DNA of 64,000 bases from an uncultured Verrucomicrobia subdivision 3 bacterium (GCA_937890005.1 CALBZA010000075.1:9072-73071), one strand, 5' to 3'. Counted from the first letter of the stretch, positions 25,269 through 33,536 are shown. Made by a program: numbers and translations. Notes: generated from the sequence alone by a model not told the origin.

Positions 25269-26944
25269 AGTGGCGCGGTGAAGGGATTGCCGGCGGCCGG
25301 CTGTCCGACGGGCGTTGCCTCGGCTTCAAGCAGCAGCTTGCGCTTGGTCGGGCGGAGGTGGACGACCTTGAACACAACGACGAACAGAATGCCGAACGAC
25401 GTTGCGGAATAGGCGGCCATCAGGCTCGGCTGCTTGAACACGCCGAGCGAGACGAGAATCAGTGAAATGATCGTTCCGAGGAAGCCGAGGTACAGGCCGG
25501 CATCGAACAGATGTTCCTCGTTTTCGAGCAGTCTGAGCTTCATGCGCGCGGCGACTTTCTGGCGGCGGATTTCGGCCAGCTTCAGCAGGCACGCCACATA
25601 GAGCAGCGCCTGGAGCACAAAGAAGATCAGCATGGTGATCAGGACTTCAGGGTTCATAAACGTTGTCACTTTCGCGGGTTCGCCTGCGGGCGCCGCGCTG
25701 CCCACCGTGGGCAGCTGGAGCCGGATTGGAAAATCCACCCGCTGGCTTTCCTGCGCGAGATACGGCTCGCTCAGGAGCAGCACAACCAGCAGCGCACCCA
25801 AACCAAACAACACGGCGCGCGCAATGTAAAACCCGCGCACCTGCAACGGACGTTCCAGCGGCGCCGCACCCGGCAACGCGAAATGTAACGCCACTGCAAC
25901 GAAAAATCCTCCGGCAATGTAAAGCAGCCACTTGATCGCCAGCGCAAACCATGGCGCCCGCAAACTGAGATCGACGAACAACGGATGAAACGGCGATACG
26001 GACAGCCGTTGATTGCGCTGAAGCAGTTCGTTGATCCCGCCCGCGCCGTAACGCAACGCCGAACCGACGTCGCGCAAACCGGTGTTGCCGAATGTCGTCA
26101 GATAGTTCGCCACGCCAGCCGGATTCGATGAAAGCTGCACTGCTGAAAATAGAATCGGAAGCTCGGTTTCATGACGTCGGACCAGGTTCGCCTGAAGCCT
26201 CAACGTTTCCACGTCGTCGATCCGCGCCAGAAACGAGGAGAGCTGGCCCCAGTTCATTCGTTGTCCGATTGAAAGAATGTCCATCAGTACCTGCTCAAAC
26301 GGCCTTGAGTTCCCGCCTCTCACCGCCTCGCCGGCGAGGGTAATGATGGAATTGCTGAGTGACGCGCTGAGGCGGCGGGTGTCAGTCAGCAACCCTGTTA
26401 TTACCAACGCGGCGTCGAGCGCCTGGCCGGACGCGGATTGGGAGGATGGAAACAGTGTCGTGTTGGTGACCGAGCGAAATCGCAGCAATTCCTGAACGGC
26501 GGGATTCGAAGATAGTTCGAGAAGTCTGAGCGCCCGCTCGCGATTCTCAGTTCGAATCACGAATTCTGCGAACGGTTCCGGCTCACCCGCAGCGCGCGCG
26601 GTGGATCGGCTTGATTCAAGCAGTTCGCCGGCGAGGTTGACCTCCATCGTCCCATGCTTTCGCAAAAGTGGATTGTTCTTTCCGACTTCAAGAACTGCCG
26701 CTTCCAGCTTGTCGCGACCGGGAAGATTACGAAGCTGAGCCGCGCGCATCAGCCAGTAAGCCGCGCCGAAGTTGCCTTCGTACGCCTGGGCCAGACCTTG
26801 GTTTACAAGGCCGGGAGTTTCCTTCGACGCATGCGCAAGGACAGTGTCATCCACAGATCGAAGGTGCGCCGGCACCATCAATCCGCCGATGACCGCTATC
26901 GCGCCAAGGATGGCGCACGTCAGGAACAGGCCCCAACTCTTCAT
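25265..26944 (-). CDS. Multi-pass membrane protein with ExbB/MotA-like C-terminus
   Basis: 559 residues. TM segments are visible at about 5-25, 331-357, 371-391, 433-455, 482-502 and 508-528. Residues 30-325 form a large helical, probably extracytoplasmic domain with no motif I know. The last two TMs (GLYLGFLGTIISLILVSLGV, then AAYSATSFGILFVVVF) resemble the pore helices of the MotA/TolQ/ExbB family, and a basic cytoplasmic segment follows. A TM pair of that sort needs a MotB/ExbD-like partner, and the next gene, overlapping by ATGA, begins with one. An ion-driven complex is inferred; the MotA/ExbB relation is by eye only. Confidence 0.62.
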   Translation of the reverse strand: MKSWGLFLTCAILGAIAVIGGLMVPAHLRSVDDTVLAHASKETPGLVNQGLAQAYEGNFGAAYWLMRAAQLRNLPGRDKLEAAVLEVGKNNPLLRKHGTMEVNLAGELLESSRSTARAAGEPEPFAEFVIRTENRERALRLLELSSNPAVQELLRFRSVTNTTLFPSSQSASGQALDAALVITGLLTDTRRLSASLSNSIITLAGEAVRGGNSRPFEQVLMDILSIGQRMNWGQLSSFLARIDDVETLRLQANLVRRHETELPILFSAVQLSSNPAGVANYLTTFGNTGLRDVGSALRYGAGGINELLQRNQRLSVSPFHPLFVDLSLRAPWFALAIKWLLYIAGGFFVAVALHFALPGAAPLERPLQVRGFYIARAVLFGLGALLVVLLLSEPYLAQESQRVDFPIRLQLPTVGSAAPAGEPAKVTTFMNPEVLITMLIFFVLQALLYVACLLKLAEIRRQKVAARMKLRLLENEEHLFDAGLYLGFLGTIISLILVSLGVFKQPSLMAAYSATSFGILFVVVFKVVHLRPTKRKLLLEAEATPVGQPAAGNPFTAPL

Positions 26945-27252
26945 GAATGTTCCGCGGGAAACCGCAGTTGCACTTGGACGTTGAAAAGAACGCCGACATT
27001 CAAGGAAAGTTTTCCCGCGCGGTCAAATGGTGAAAGACCCCACAGACCGAAACAACGAAGAGCAAATGGGATTAACGGGAGGGATTAACAGAAGGAAACA
27101 AAGGGAACGAAGAAGGCATTACTTACTTAAGGAATAAAGTCGGCCGAAATTATTCAGTCTGCGGAAGAATTGCCTGAATGATCCAGCCGAGTTTCTTCCA
27201 CAGAACCTTCGTTCCCTTCGTTTCCTTCTGTGAATCCTCTGTGAATCTTCCG
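26945..27252. repeat. 308-base spacer with long-range inverted repeat
   Basis: No gene is visible. Bases 27088-27116 (AGAAGGAAACAAAGGGAACG core) and 27206-27231 (CGTTCCCTTCGTTTCCTTCT core) are near-perfect reverse complements about 90 bases apart. The repeated GGAAAC/GGGAAC words place it in the degenerate-word family seen in other spacers. It separates the OmpA-domain gene from the membrane pair and may hold their boundary of transcription, but no T run is obvious. Confidence 0.55.
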
Positions 27253-28038
27253 TCAATGCGGCGTTCCTGAAGCAAGATCGGGCGGATTGGGCCGTTCCAG
27301 CGGCAGGATCGCGATTTCGATCCGGCGATTCTTCGCCCGTCCCTCGGCTGTTGCGTTGTCCGCCACCGGATGATGTTCGCCATACGCCAGCGCTCCGACG
27401 CGTCGTGGATCCATGCCCGCCTGCTCTGTCAGAAAGTGAACCGCAGCCAACGCTCGCGCCGCCGACAGTTCCCAGTTGCTCGCAAAACGGTTCCTCGAAT
27501 CCGCACGGATCGGAATGTTGTCCGTGTGCCCGATCACATGAATCTTCAGTTCCGGACGTTCGGCAAGAAACGCGGCGACCTTTTGCATCACCGCTTCGCC
27601 GCCGGGTTTCAACACCGCTTCGCCGGAATCGAACATCACGTTGTCGAGAATGTTCAACGTGAGCCGGCCTTGCAGTTCGGAGATGGTGACTTCCTTCGAT
27701 TCCAGCGCAGCGCGCATTTCGGATTCAAGTGTTTGCGCTGTGGTTGCGACTTTTTCCTTTTCGGCTTCCAGCTCGGCGATACGCGCGTTGAGCGAAGTGA
27801 TTTCCTCTCGGGCTTCGTGAAGATGATTCGTCGCCCCGGCGAGTGCAGATACAAGGGCATCGCGTTCGTCGAGGGTGGATGCAAGCAGCCGGTCCTGAAC
27901 CCGGACGTCATTCGACACCTTCATCACCCACAATCCCAATCCGGCGGCGATCAAACCGAACAACGAGGCAGCGATCACGGCTCCGCGGTTGGAACGCGTC
28001 CTTGCCGGCTGCTGTGTGAATGGATTGCTCGAACTCAT
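27253..28038 (-). CDS. OmpA/MotB-type peptidoglycan-binding protein
   Basis: 261 residues. One N-terminal TM (about 18-40), a coiled coil (about 45-125, ITSLNARIAELEAEKEKV) and a C-terminal OmpA domain (about 130-245). The peptidoglycan-binding signature is clear: GHTDNIPIRADSRNRF then NWELSAARA, and KNRRIEI near the end. The NWELSAARA form is closer to MotB than to classical OmpA. The TM lacks the Asp of a true MotB, so it is not itself an ion-channel partner. It lies upstream of, and in the same direction as, the MotA-like/MotB-like pair and may anchor that complex to the wall. The ATG is chosen over a TTG two codons earlier. Confidence 0.85.
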   Translation of the reverse strand: MSSSNPFTQQPARTRSNRGAVIAASLFGLIAAGLGLWVMKVSNDVRVQDRLLASTLDERDALVSALAGATNHLHEAREEITSLNARIAELEAEKEKVATTAQTLESEMRAALESKEVTISELQGRLTLNILDNVMFDSGEAVLKPGGEAVMQKVAAFLAERPELKIHVIGHTDNIPIRADSRNRFASNWELSAARALAAVHFLTEQAGMDPRRVGALAYGEHHPVADNATAEGRAKNRRIEIAILPLERPNPPDLASGTPH

Positions 28039-28327
28039 AACCAAATCGCTGGCCGCATTGTATCAGTGATGGACGAACAAAGTGCCAGCGGATTCGATTT
28101 CCTGTTGGAGTTTTAAGTTTTGAGTTCTGAGTTTTGAGTTTTGAAGTGCCGAAGCGGATTCCGCCGTGACTCACTCACTGACCCACTCACTCACTTGCTG
28201 TTCAGCTCATGGAATGTGAGTGGGTAAGTGGGTAGGTCGGTAAGCGAGTGGGCGGAAAGCCGGCGGAAGGGCATTCGCCCTGCTTCTACCTTTGCGCCCC
28301 TTTGTTAATGATGTAGTGTCCTGAGCC
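28039..28327. repeat. Spacer of heptamer run and GTGAGTGG-type inverted repeat
   Basis: This is a divergent intergenic region. Bases 28111-28145 are five heptamers (TTTTAAG, TTTTGAG, TTCTGAG, TTTTGAG, TTTTGAA). Bases 28166-28196 (ACTCACTCACTGACCCACTC core) and 28215-28252 (GTGAGTGGGTAAGTGGGTAG core) are complementary runs of roughly 8-base words, able to form a hairpin about 85 bases long. Promoters for both flanking genes should be here but are not recognisable. Confidence 0.6.
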
Positions 28328-29833
28328 ATGAATCTCGCCAGTGCCTTTGCCGAATCAGCTCAACGTAACGCCGAGAAGAACGCGCTTTACTGGGGCGAAC
28401 GAGCCTACACGTATTCGGAAGTCTGGAGTCAGACATTGTTCACCGCCGGCATCCTGAACCAACAGCACGGTGTCCGGGCCGGGGACCGCGTCGGAATCTG
28501 GATGAAGAACTGCCCCGAATTCATCGCGTCGCTTTTCGGCATTCTCCACACCGGTGCAGTGGTCGTTCCGATCAATAATTTCCTGAAGCCGGACGAAGTG
28601 GCCTACATCCTTAACGATGCCGGGATCGACGTGCTCGTCACCGATTCCGATTTAAGCCGGCACACCCAGGCGCTGATAGCACAGCGGCCTTCGCTTCAAT
28701 TGATGAATGCGGAACAGGCGCTCTCCACCTTTCCGATTCCACCGGCGAACCTGAAGTTTGACACACAACTGCTCAGAAACCCGACACGAACCGAATCCGA
28801 CCTCGCGGTTCTCATTTACACTTCCGGCACGACGGGTCGCCCGAAAGGCGCGATGCTCACCAACGGCAACCTGCTGCACAATGTTGAGAGCTGCCGCACC
28901 TGTCTGCGCACCGTTTCAGAAGACCGGCTCGCTGTTCTGCTGCCGCTGTTTCACAGTTACATGCTGACAGTGGGAACCTTGCTGCCGCTGCTTACAGGCG
29001 CTTCGATGATTCTGATCAAGTCGCTGCATCCGGTGAAAAATGTGATCCAGGAAATCTTTGTGCGCCGTGCCACCATTCTTCCAGCCATCCCGCAATTCTA
29101 CCGCGGGCTGGCCAACGCGGAGATTCCGGCTCCGTTGCCGCTCCGCATTTGCATCAGCGGATCGGCGCCGCTTCCAATGCAGGTGCTTCAGGATTTCGAA
29201 CGCAAATTTCACATTCCACTGATTGAAGGCTACGGATTGAGCGAAGCCAGTCCGGTAGTCGCTAAGAACCCGCTTGATTCAACCCGCAAAGCCGGTTCGA
29301 TCGGCCTTCCAATTCCGAACGTGGAACTCACGGTTCAGGATGAGGTGGGAAAGATCCTCGGACCGGGCGAAATCGGCGAGTTGTGCGTTCGCGGCGGGAA
29401 TGTGATGGCCGGATACTGGAATCAACCCGAGGAAACCGCGAAAGCTTTCCGGAACGGCTGGCTGCTGACCGGAGACGTCGGTTATCACGACGAGGAAGGC
29501 TATTTCTACATCACCGATCGCAAGAAGGACATGTTGCTGGTGAATGGAAACAACGTTTATCCGAGGGAGATTGAAGAAGTCATCTACCAGTTTCCGAACG
29601 TGAAGGAAGCCGCCGTGATCGGACGTCCCGATCCGCGTCGCGGAGAACAGGCCGTCGCGTTTGTCGCTCCCAACGAGAACACCACGATCGATACAGAGGA
29701 ACTGCTGAAATTCCTCCGCGGCAAGCTGGCGGACTACAAAGTGCCCCGGCGCATCGTCCTGACCCAGGCCCTGCCCCGAAACGCCACAGGCAAGATCCTG
29801 AAAACAGTTCTCCGCCAGCAACCCCTTGAGTAG
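28328..29833 (+). CDS. Long-chain acyl-CoA ligase (AMP-forming)
   Basis: 501 residues, an ANL-superfamily enzyme that activates a carboxylic acid, probably a fatty acid, to acyl-AMP and then acyl-CoA. The phosphate-binding loop YTSGTTGRPKG is at about 163-173, the adenine motif YGLSEASP at about 303-310, and the hinge motif TGDVGYHDEEGYFYITDRKK at about 383-402. The catalytic C-terminal Lys motif is PRNATGKILK. No signal peptide, so cytoplasmic. It stands alone with no beta-oxidation gene next to it. Chain length cannot be read from sequence. The stop is followed by a run of eight C. Confidence 0.92.
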   Translation: MNLASAFAESAQRNAEKNALYWGERAYTYSEVWSQTLFTAGILNQQHGVRAGDRVGIWMKNCPEFIASLFGILHTGAVVVPINNFLKPDEVAYILNDAGIDVLVTDSDLSRHTQALIAQRPSLQLMNAEQALSTFPIPPANLKFDTQLLRNPTRTESDLAVLIYTSGTTGRPKGAMLTNGNLLHNVESCRTCLRTVSEDRLAVLLPLFHSYMLTVGTLLPLLTGASMILIKSLHPVKNVIQEIFVRRATILPAIPQFYRGLANAEIPAPLPLRICISGSAPLPMQVLQDFERKFHIPLIEGYGLSEASPVVAKNPLDSTRKAGSIGLPIPNVELTVQDEVGKILGPGEIGELCVRGGNVMAGYWNQPEETAKAFRNGWLLTGDVGYHDEEGYFYITDRKKDMLLVNGNNVYPREIEEVIYQFPNVKEAAVIGRPDPRRGEQAVAFVAPNENTTIDTEELLKFLRGKLADYKVPRRIVLTQALPRNATGKILKTVLRQQPLE

Positions 29834-30010
29834 CCCCCCCCGCGCCGCCATCTCAATCTCCACTCTCCATTCATAAATCTTCATTCTCCTTTCTCCTTTC
29901 GAATAGCTCATTTTCGAGATTGATTCTTGTCATTCAGGAACTTGGATCAGGCGCACCCTTTTACCAGTTGACGCTCGCAATCGGCCGCTCGTAAGCTTCG
30001 CCGCGTAGCT

Positions 30011-30047
30011 GCTCCGGTGCATGAAGCGCCGGAGCGGGAATTTTTTT
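30011..30047 (+). terminator. Terminator-like hairpin and T run abutting a start codon
   Basis: GCTCCGGTGC / GCGCCGGAGC (10 pairs, one G-T, loop ATGAA) is followed by GGGAA and seven T. The last T directly precedes the ATG of the zinc-ribbon gene. It could terminate transcripts from upstream or act as an attenuator or translational switch for the gene. Confidence 0.6.
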
Positions 30048-30260
30048 ATGCCTGAAGGATACTGCGTTAAATGCAAGGCCAAGAAGGAGATCACGGACGG
30101 GGTGGAGGAAACGATGAAAAATGGTCGTAAGGCCATCAAAGGTAAATGCCCCACCTGCGGAACCGTGATGTTTAAGATTTTGGGCGGAAAAGCTCCGGCG
30201 CCGGCATCCCCAACTGCCCCCGAAGCCACCTCCGCGCCGACCGATACGAACAACAACTAA
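30048..30260 (+). CDS. Small zinc-ribbon protein (DUF5679-like)
   Basis: 70 residues. Two CxxC pairs (C6-x2-C9 in YCVKCK and C34-x2-C37 in CPTCG) frame a compact zinc ribbon with KKEITDG and the TMKNGRKAIKGKCP core, matching the DUF5679 type found in many bacteria next to unrelated genes. An Ala/Pro/Thr-rich disordered tail follows. The reading frame can be extended 9 codons into the upstream hairpin, but MPEGYCVKC is the natural start. Its stop is 2 bases before the NDK start, so the two form an operon. Function unknown; nucleic-acid binding is a guess. Confidence 0.82.
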   Translation: MPEGYCVKCKAKKEITDGVEETMKNGRKAIKGKCPTCGTVMFKILGGKAPAPASPTAPEATSAPTDTNNN

Positions 30261-30262
30261 CT

Positions 30263-31435
30263 ATGGCTCAAGAGCTAGCTTACGTCATTATCACCCCCTA
30301 TTCGCTGTTCAAGTCGCGAACGGGCGGCATCCTCAGCCGTCTCATCACGCGGACCGGACTCGAACTCGCCGCCGTCCGAATGTTCGCGCCCAGCCAGGAG
30401 CTGGTGAAGCAGTATTCCGAAGCGATCATTTCCGCCAACGACCCGCAGGACCGCAAGATTCAGGAACTGATCTACAATTACATCCTCCAGAACCTTTCCC
30501 CCGATCCCAAAACCGGCCGCCGTCGCCGCGTCATGATGCTCGTCTTCCGCGGCGAAGACGCCGTCCGGAAAACCCGTTCCGTTGTTGGAAACATCAGCTC
30601 CGAACGTCGCGGCGGCGAAACCATCCGCGACACTTACGGCGATTTGATCGTGGATGAAAACGGCCAGGTCCGTTACTTCGAACCCGCCGTGCTTGCACCG
30701 CCCACCAAGGATGAGTGCGAAGCCAAACTCAAACTCTGGACGCAGTATTCTGACTCCGACGGCGGTGTTCTGGAAAACATCATCACCTATTCCGCCAGCG
30801 AAAAACCGCAGCGCACGCTGGTTCTCATCAAACCCGAGAACTTCCGCTTCCCTTCCGGCCGTCCCGGGAACGTCATCGACTTTTTCTCTCGCACCGGACT
30901 TTACATCGTCGGCATCAAGCTCCATCGCATGAGCGTTGCGCAGGCGCTGGAATTCTACGGTCCTGTTCGGGAAGTGCTCCGCACGAAACTGAAGGACGTC
31001 GTCGGTTCCAAAGCCAAAAACGTTCTCGAAAAGGAATTCGGGTTCAAGATCAACACCGACGTCGAGAAGCAGCTCGGCGATGTGCTCTGCCCGGCGTTTG
31101 GCGACAATCAGTTCGAGAACATTGTCCGATTCATGTCCGGTCGCGCGCCTTCCGAACTGCCGGAATCCGAGTGGAACAATCCCGGATCGGAACGCTGCAT
31201 CGCGCTGGTCTATGAAGGCGTGGAAGCTGTGCGCAAGATCCGCGACGTGCTCGGGCCGACCGATCCTTCCAAGGCACCGCCCGGATCGATCCGCCGCGAA
31301 TTCGGCCAGACGATCATGATCAACGCCGCGCACGCGAGCGATTCCGAGGAAAACGCCAAACGCGAAATGGGAATCGTGAACGTCGGCGAAAACAACTTCC
31401 GCAAGGTGGTGGAAGAGTTTTACGGGAAGGTCTAA
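30263..31435 (+). CDS. Tandem-domain nucleoside diphosphate kinase, one half degenerate
   Basis: 390 residues, more than twice a normal NDK (~140). The C-terminal half (about 170-390) carries NDK elements: RTLVLIKPEN, RPGNVIDFFSRTGL, MSGRAPSE, GSIRREFG and the active site NAAHASDS with His357; an insertion lies at about 245-290. The N-terminal half (about 5-165) repeats the pattern (AYVIITPYSLFKSRTGGIL, VMMLVFRGEDAVRK, ETIRDTYGD), but the active-site segment is replaced by VRYFEPAVLAPP and has no catalytic His. So one active domain and one pseudo-domain. It would exchange phosphates between NTPs and NDPs. No other NDK is visible in the window. Confidence 0.85.
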   Translation: MAQELAYVIITPYSLFKSRTGGILSRLITRTGLELAAVRMFAPSQELVKQYSEAIISANDPQDRKIQELIYNYILQNLSPDPKTGRRRRVMMLVFRGEDAVRKTRSVVGNISSERRGGETIRDTYGDLIVDENGQVRYFEPAVLAPPTKDECEAKLKLWTQYSDSDGGVLENIITYSASEKPQRTLVLIKPENFRFPSGRPGNVIDFFSRTGLYIVGIKLHRMSVAQALEFYGPVREVLRTKLKDVVGSKAKNVLEKEFGFKINTDVEKQLGDVLCPAFGDNQFENIVRFMSGRAPSELPESEWNNPGSERCIALVYEGVEAVRKIRDVLGPTDPSKAPPGSIRREFGQTIMINAAHASDSEENAKREMGIVNVGENNFRKVVEEFYGKV

Positions 31436-31442
31436 ACAAGAC

Positions 31443-32033
31443 ATGGCTTTGAAAGATCTGCCTGAAGGCATTCGCCGAAAATATCGTGTTCACGAATGGC
31501 GCCATGCTTCGGCCATTCTGGCAAAGGATTTTCCAGAAGAATGGTCGGATATCATTCAGGTTCTCAGTGCATTTAAGATTCGTAAGAGTCACATTGCAGT
31601 GGGCGGCGGCGGAAAGACCAAACTCGCTGGGTCAATTGATGGAGCATTCGTCGCTCGTGGCTGGAAGGAGAAAAAATTTGCCACGCAGATTCGAGTGGAC
31701 GAAACCATTATCGACAGTCCGACTCATAAAGTGGATTGCTTCAAAAATGGAATCGGCGTCGAGATTGAATGGAACAACAAGACAGAGTTCTACGATCGCG
31801 ATCTGAATAATTTTCGCCTGTTGTTCGAGCTTCGCGCTCTGAATGTAGGTGTTATTATTACTCGCTGCGATGAATTGCAGGAAATTTTTGATTCTTTGGG
31901 ACGAGGATCAAGCTATGGGCCGACAACCACCATTCTCAGCAAGTTGCTCCGTAAAATGGAGGGAGGCAGCGGTGGTGGCTGTCCGGTACTGGTATTTGGG
32001 ATGACAAAGGAACTTTATGACGAAAATAGTTAG
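31443..32033 (+). CDS. BglII/BstYI-family type II restriction endonuclease
   Basis: 196 residues. The segment THKVDCFKNGIGVEIEWNNK gives D98, E107 and E109. The D-x8-E-x-[QE] spacing equals the BglII active site (D84, E93, Q95), with the E-x-E form as in BamHI. The N-terminal EWRHASAIL and the IEWNNKTEFYDRDLNNFR context fit the family. It would cleave unmodified DNA, probably at a GATC-cored site such as RGATCY or AGATCT, which is a family-based guess. A methyltransferase starts inside its 3' end. Two 60-base lines counted by hand here are 45% and 38% GC against 60% in the NDK gene, suggesting acquisition by transfer. Confidence 0.8.
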   Translation: MALKDLPEGIRRKYRVHEWRHASAILAKDFPEEWSDIIQVLSAFKIRKSHIAVGGGGKTKLAGSIDGAFVARGWKEKKFATQIRVDETIIDSPTHKVDCFKNGIGVEIEWNNKTEFYDRDLNNFRLLFELRALNVGVIITRCDELQEIFDSLGRGSSYGPTTTILSKLLRKMEGGSGGGCPVLVFGMTKELYDENS

Positions 32034-32697
32034 CGTAACGGAGCCCACAGCAGCTAACGATTTGCTCGAAAAAATTGACGGCTGCTATTCCACGATACTC
32101 GCGGATCCTCCATGGCAGTTTCAAAATCGAACCGGGAAAGTTGCCCCAGAACATCGTCGTTTGTTGCGTTATCCGACGATGGAGCTTCAGGAAATTATAG
32201 AACTCCCGATAAGCCGCCTCGCCAGCGCCCGATCTCATCTTTATCTCTGGGTTCCCAATGCGCTTCTGATGGAAGGTCTTCAGGTCATGAAAGCCTGGGG
32301 ATTCACCTACAAGTCAAACATCGTCTGGTTGAAAGTGCGCAAGGATGGGGGGCCAGATGGACGCGGTGTTGGTTTTTATTTCAGGAATGTCACAGAACTC
32401 TTGTTGTTCGGAGTCCGCGGAAGCATGCGAACGCTCCAACCGGGACGCACTCAAGTCAATGTACTCGCGACGCGAAAACGTGAACATTCGCGAAAGCCGG
32501 ACGAGATTTATCAGCTTATCGAATCATGTTCACCCGGCCCTTATCTGGAGTTATTTGCGCGATTCAAACGAAAAGGCTGGCAACAATGGGGAAACGAAGA
32601 TGTTGAGCAAAATTCAGACGCTAACGTCGCTCAACGCAAAGGCCACATCGATCCGCAACTTCGCCTACTCGAATCGCCGCGAGGTTACCGCCCGTAG
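32017..32697 (+). CDS. MT-A70-family N6-adenine DNA methyltransferase
   Basis: 226 residues. The catalytic DPPW motif (30-33, ILADPPWQF) and the MT-A70 core (LYLWVPNALLMEGLQVMKAW, SNIVWLK, LLLFGVRG, HSRKPDEIYQLIE) are complete. The SAM-binding order is the permuted one of this family. It would methylate adenine in the site of the partner endonuclease and protect the host. It overlaps the endonuclease gene by 17 bases, a coupling common in restriction-modification pairs. Base composition is intermediate (one 60-base line counted by hand, 50% GC). A C-terminal ~30-residue tail has no recognisable motif. Confidence 0.88.
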   Translation: MTKIVSVTEPTAANDLLEKIDGCYSTILADPPWQFQNRTGKVAPEHRRLLRYPTMELQEIIELPISRLASARSHLYLWVPNALLMEGLQVMKAWGFTYKSNIVWLKVRKDGGPDGRGVGFYFRNVTELLLFGVRGSMRTLQPGRTQVNVLATRKREHSRKPDEIYQLIESCSPGPYLELFARFKRKGWQQWGNEDVEQNSDANVAQRKGHIDPQLRLLESPRGYRP

Positions 32698-32723
32698 GTC
32701 GCCCGTTCTTCGGAACACAAACG

Positions 32724-33398
32724 TCACGCCGTCAGTCCGCTGTGGCTTTCGATGATGCCTTTCGCAATCGCATGGCGTGTAAGGCCGGCGACGTCGTGGA
32801 TGCCGAGCTTGTTCATCACCTGCTGGCGGTGTTTCTCGACGGTCTTGATGCTGATGCAGAGTTCGGCGGCGATCTGTTTGTTGGCGCGGCCTTCCGCAAT
32901 CAGCTGCAACACCTCGGCTTCGCGCGTCGTGAGATGATCGGTGCGCCGACGGGCGGGCTGGCCGCTCGCAAAGGCTTCACGACATTGATCCCGCAACCGT
33001 TTCGCAATGCTCGGACTGAAATAGGCATTCCCCCTGTGAACTTCGCGGATCGCCTTCAGCAGTTCATTCGCGGCGGTTTGTTTGATCAGGTAACCGGCAG
33101 CGCCGGCTTCCGTGAGCTGCTGGACATATTCGTCGTCACTGTAGGAGGAAAGCACCAGCACCTTCGTCGATGGCAGTGAGTGCGTGATCTGACGCGTGGC
33201 TTCGAGGCCGTTCAGCTGCGGCATCGCGATATCCATCACGACAACATCAGGCATCAGCTTTTTCACGTTCTGGACCGCTGCCCTCCCGTCCCCCGCTTCG
33301 CCGACGATTTCGATGTCGCCTTCCGCGATTAACAACGCCCGAAGCCCCTGTCGCACCACCGTGTGGTCGTCTGCCAGGAAAACCGTGATCTTTTGCAT
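32724..33398 (-). CDS. NarL/LuxR-type response regulator
   Basis: 224 residues. Receiver domain (about 4-120) with the acidic pocket DD10-11, phospho-acceptor D56 (VVVMDIAMP), the Ser/Thr switch (VLVLSSYS) and Lys (GYLIKQ). C-terminal LuxR helix-turn-helix at about 155-215 (LTTREAEVLQLIAEGRANKQ and SIKTVEKHRQQVMNKLGI). It binds DNA when phosphorylated by a HisKA_3-type kinase; one such kinase lies beyond the divergently oriented GH9 gene. The open frame runs 29 codons upstream, but MQKITVFLADDH with AAGG 4 bases before it is the evident start. It probably controls the cell-wall-degrading genes, by position only. Confidence 0.9.
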   Translation of the reverse strand: MQKITVFLADDHTVVRQGLRALLIAEGDIEIVGEAGDGRAAVQNVKKLMPDVVVMDIAMPQLNGLEATRQITHSLPSTKVLVLSSYSDDEYVQQLTEAGAAGYLIKQTAANELLKAIREVHRGNAYFSPSIAKRLRDQCREAFASGQPARRRTDHLTTREAEVLQLIAEGRANKQIAAELCISIKTVEKHRQQVMNKLGIHDVAGLTRHAIAKGIIESHSGLTA

Positions 33399-33536
33399 AC
33401 CTTTTCGTTGGATAACTGGTTTTATAATTTCGGGAAACGTAACGCGAGATCGATTTTGCGCTACGGGCATTTTGAAGAATTTCACCCGGGAAAAACCCCA
33501 TCAAAAATCCTCCAACCTTCGTTCAGCTTCGGCACG

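Noticed and set aside
27088..27231. MITE or insertion-sequence remnant from the near-perfect inverted repeat
   Set aside because: No target-site duplication or transposase fragment is visible, and the arms are made of the same short words as other spacers.
23802..28038. Zorya anti-phage system (ZorA/ZorB are MotA/MotB-like)
   Set aside because: No ZorC, ZorD or ZorE helicase/nuclease is near, the anchor has a trypsin-like rather than an OmpA head, and the OmpA protein lacks the channel Asp.
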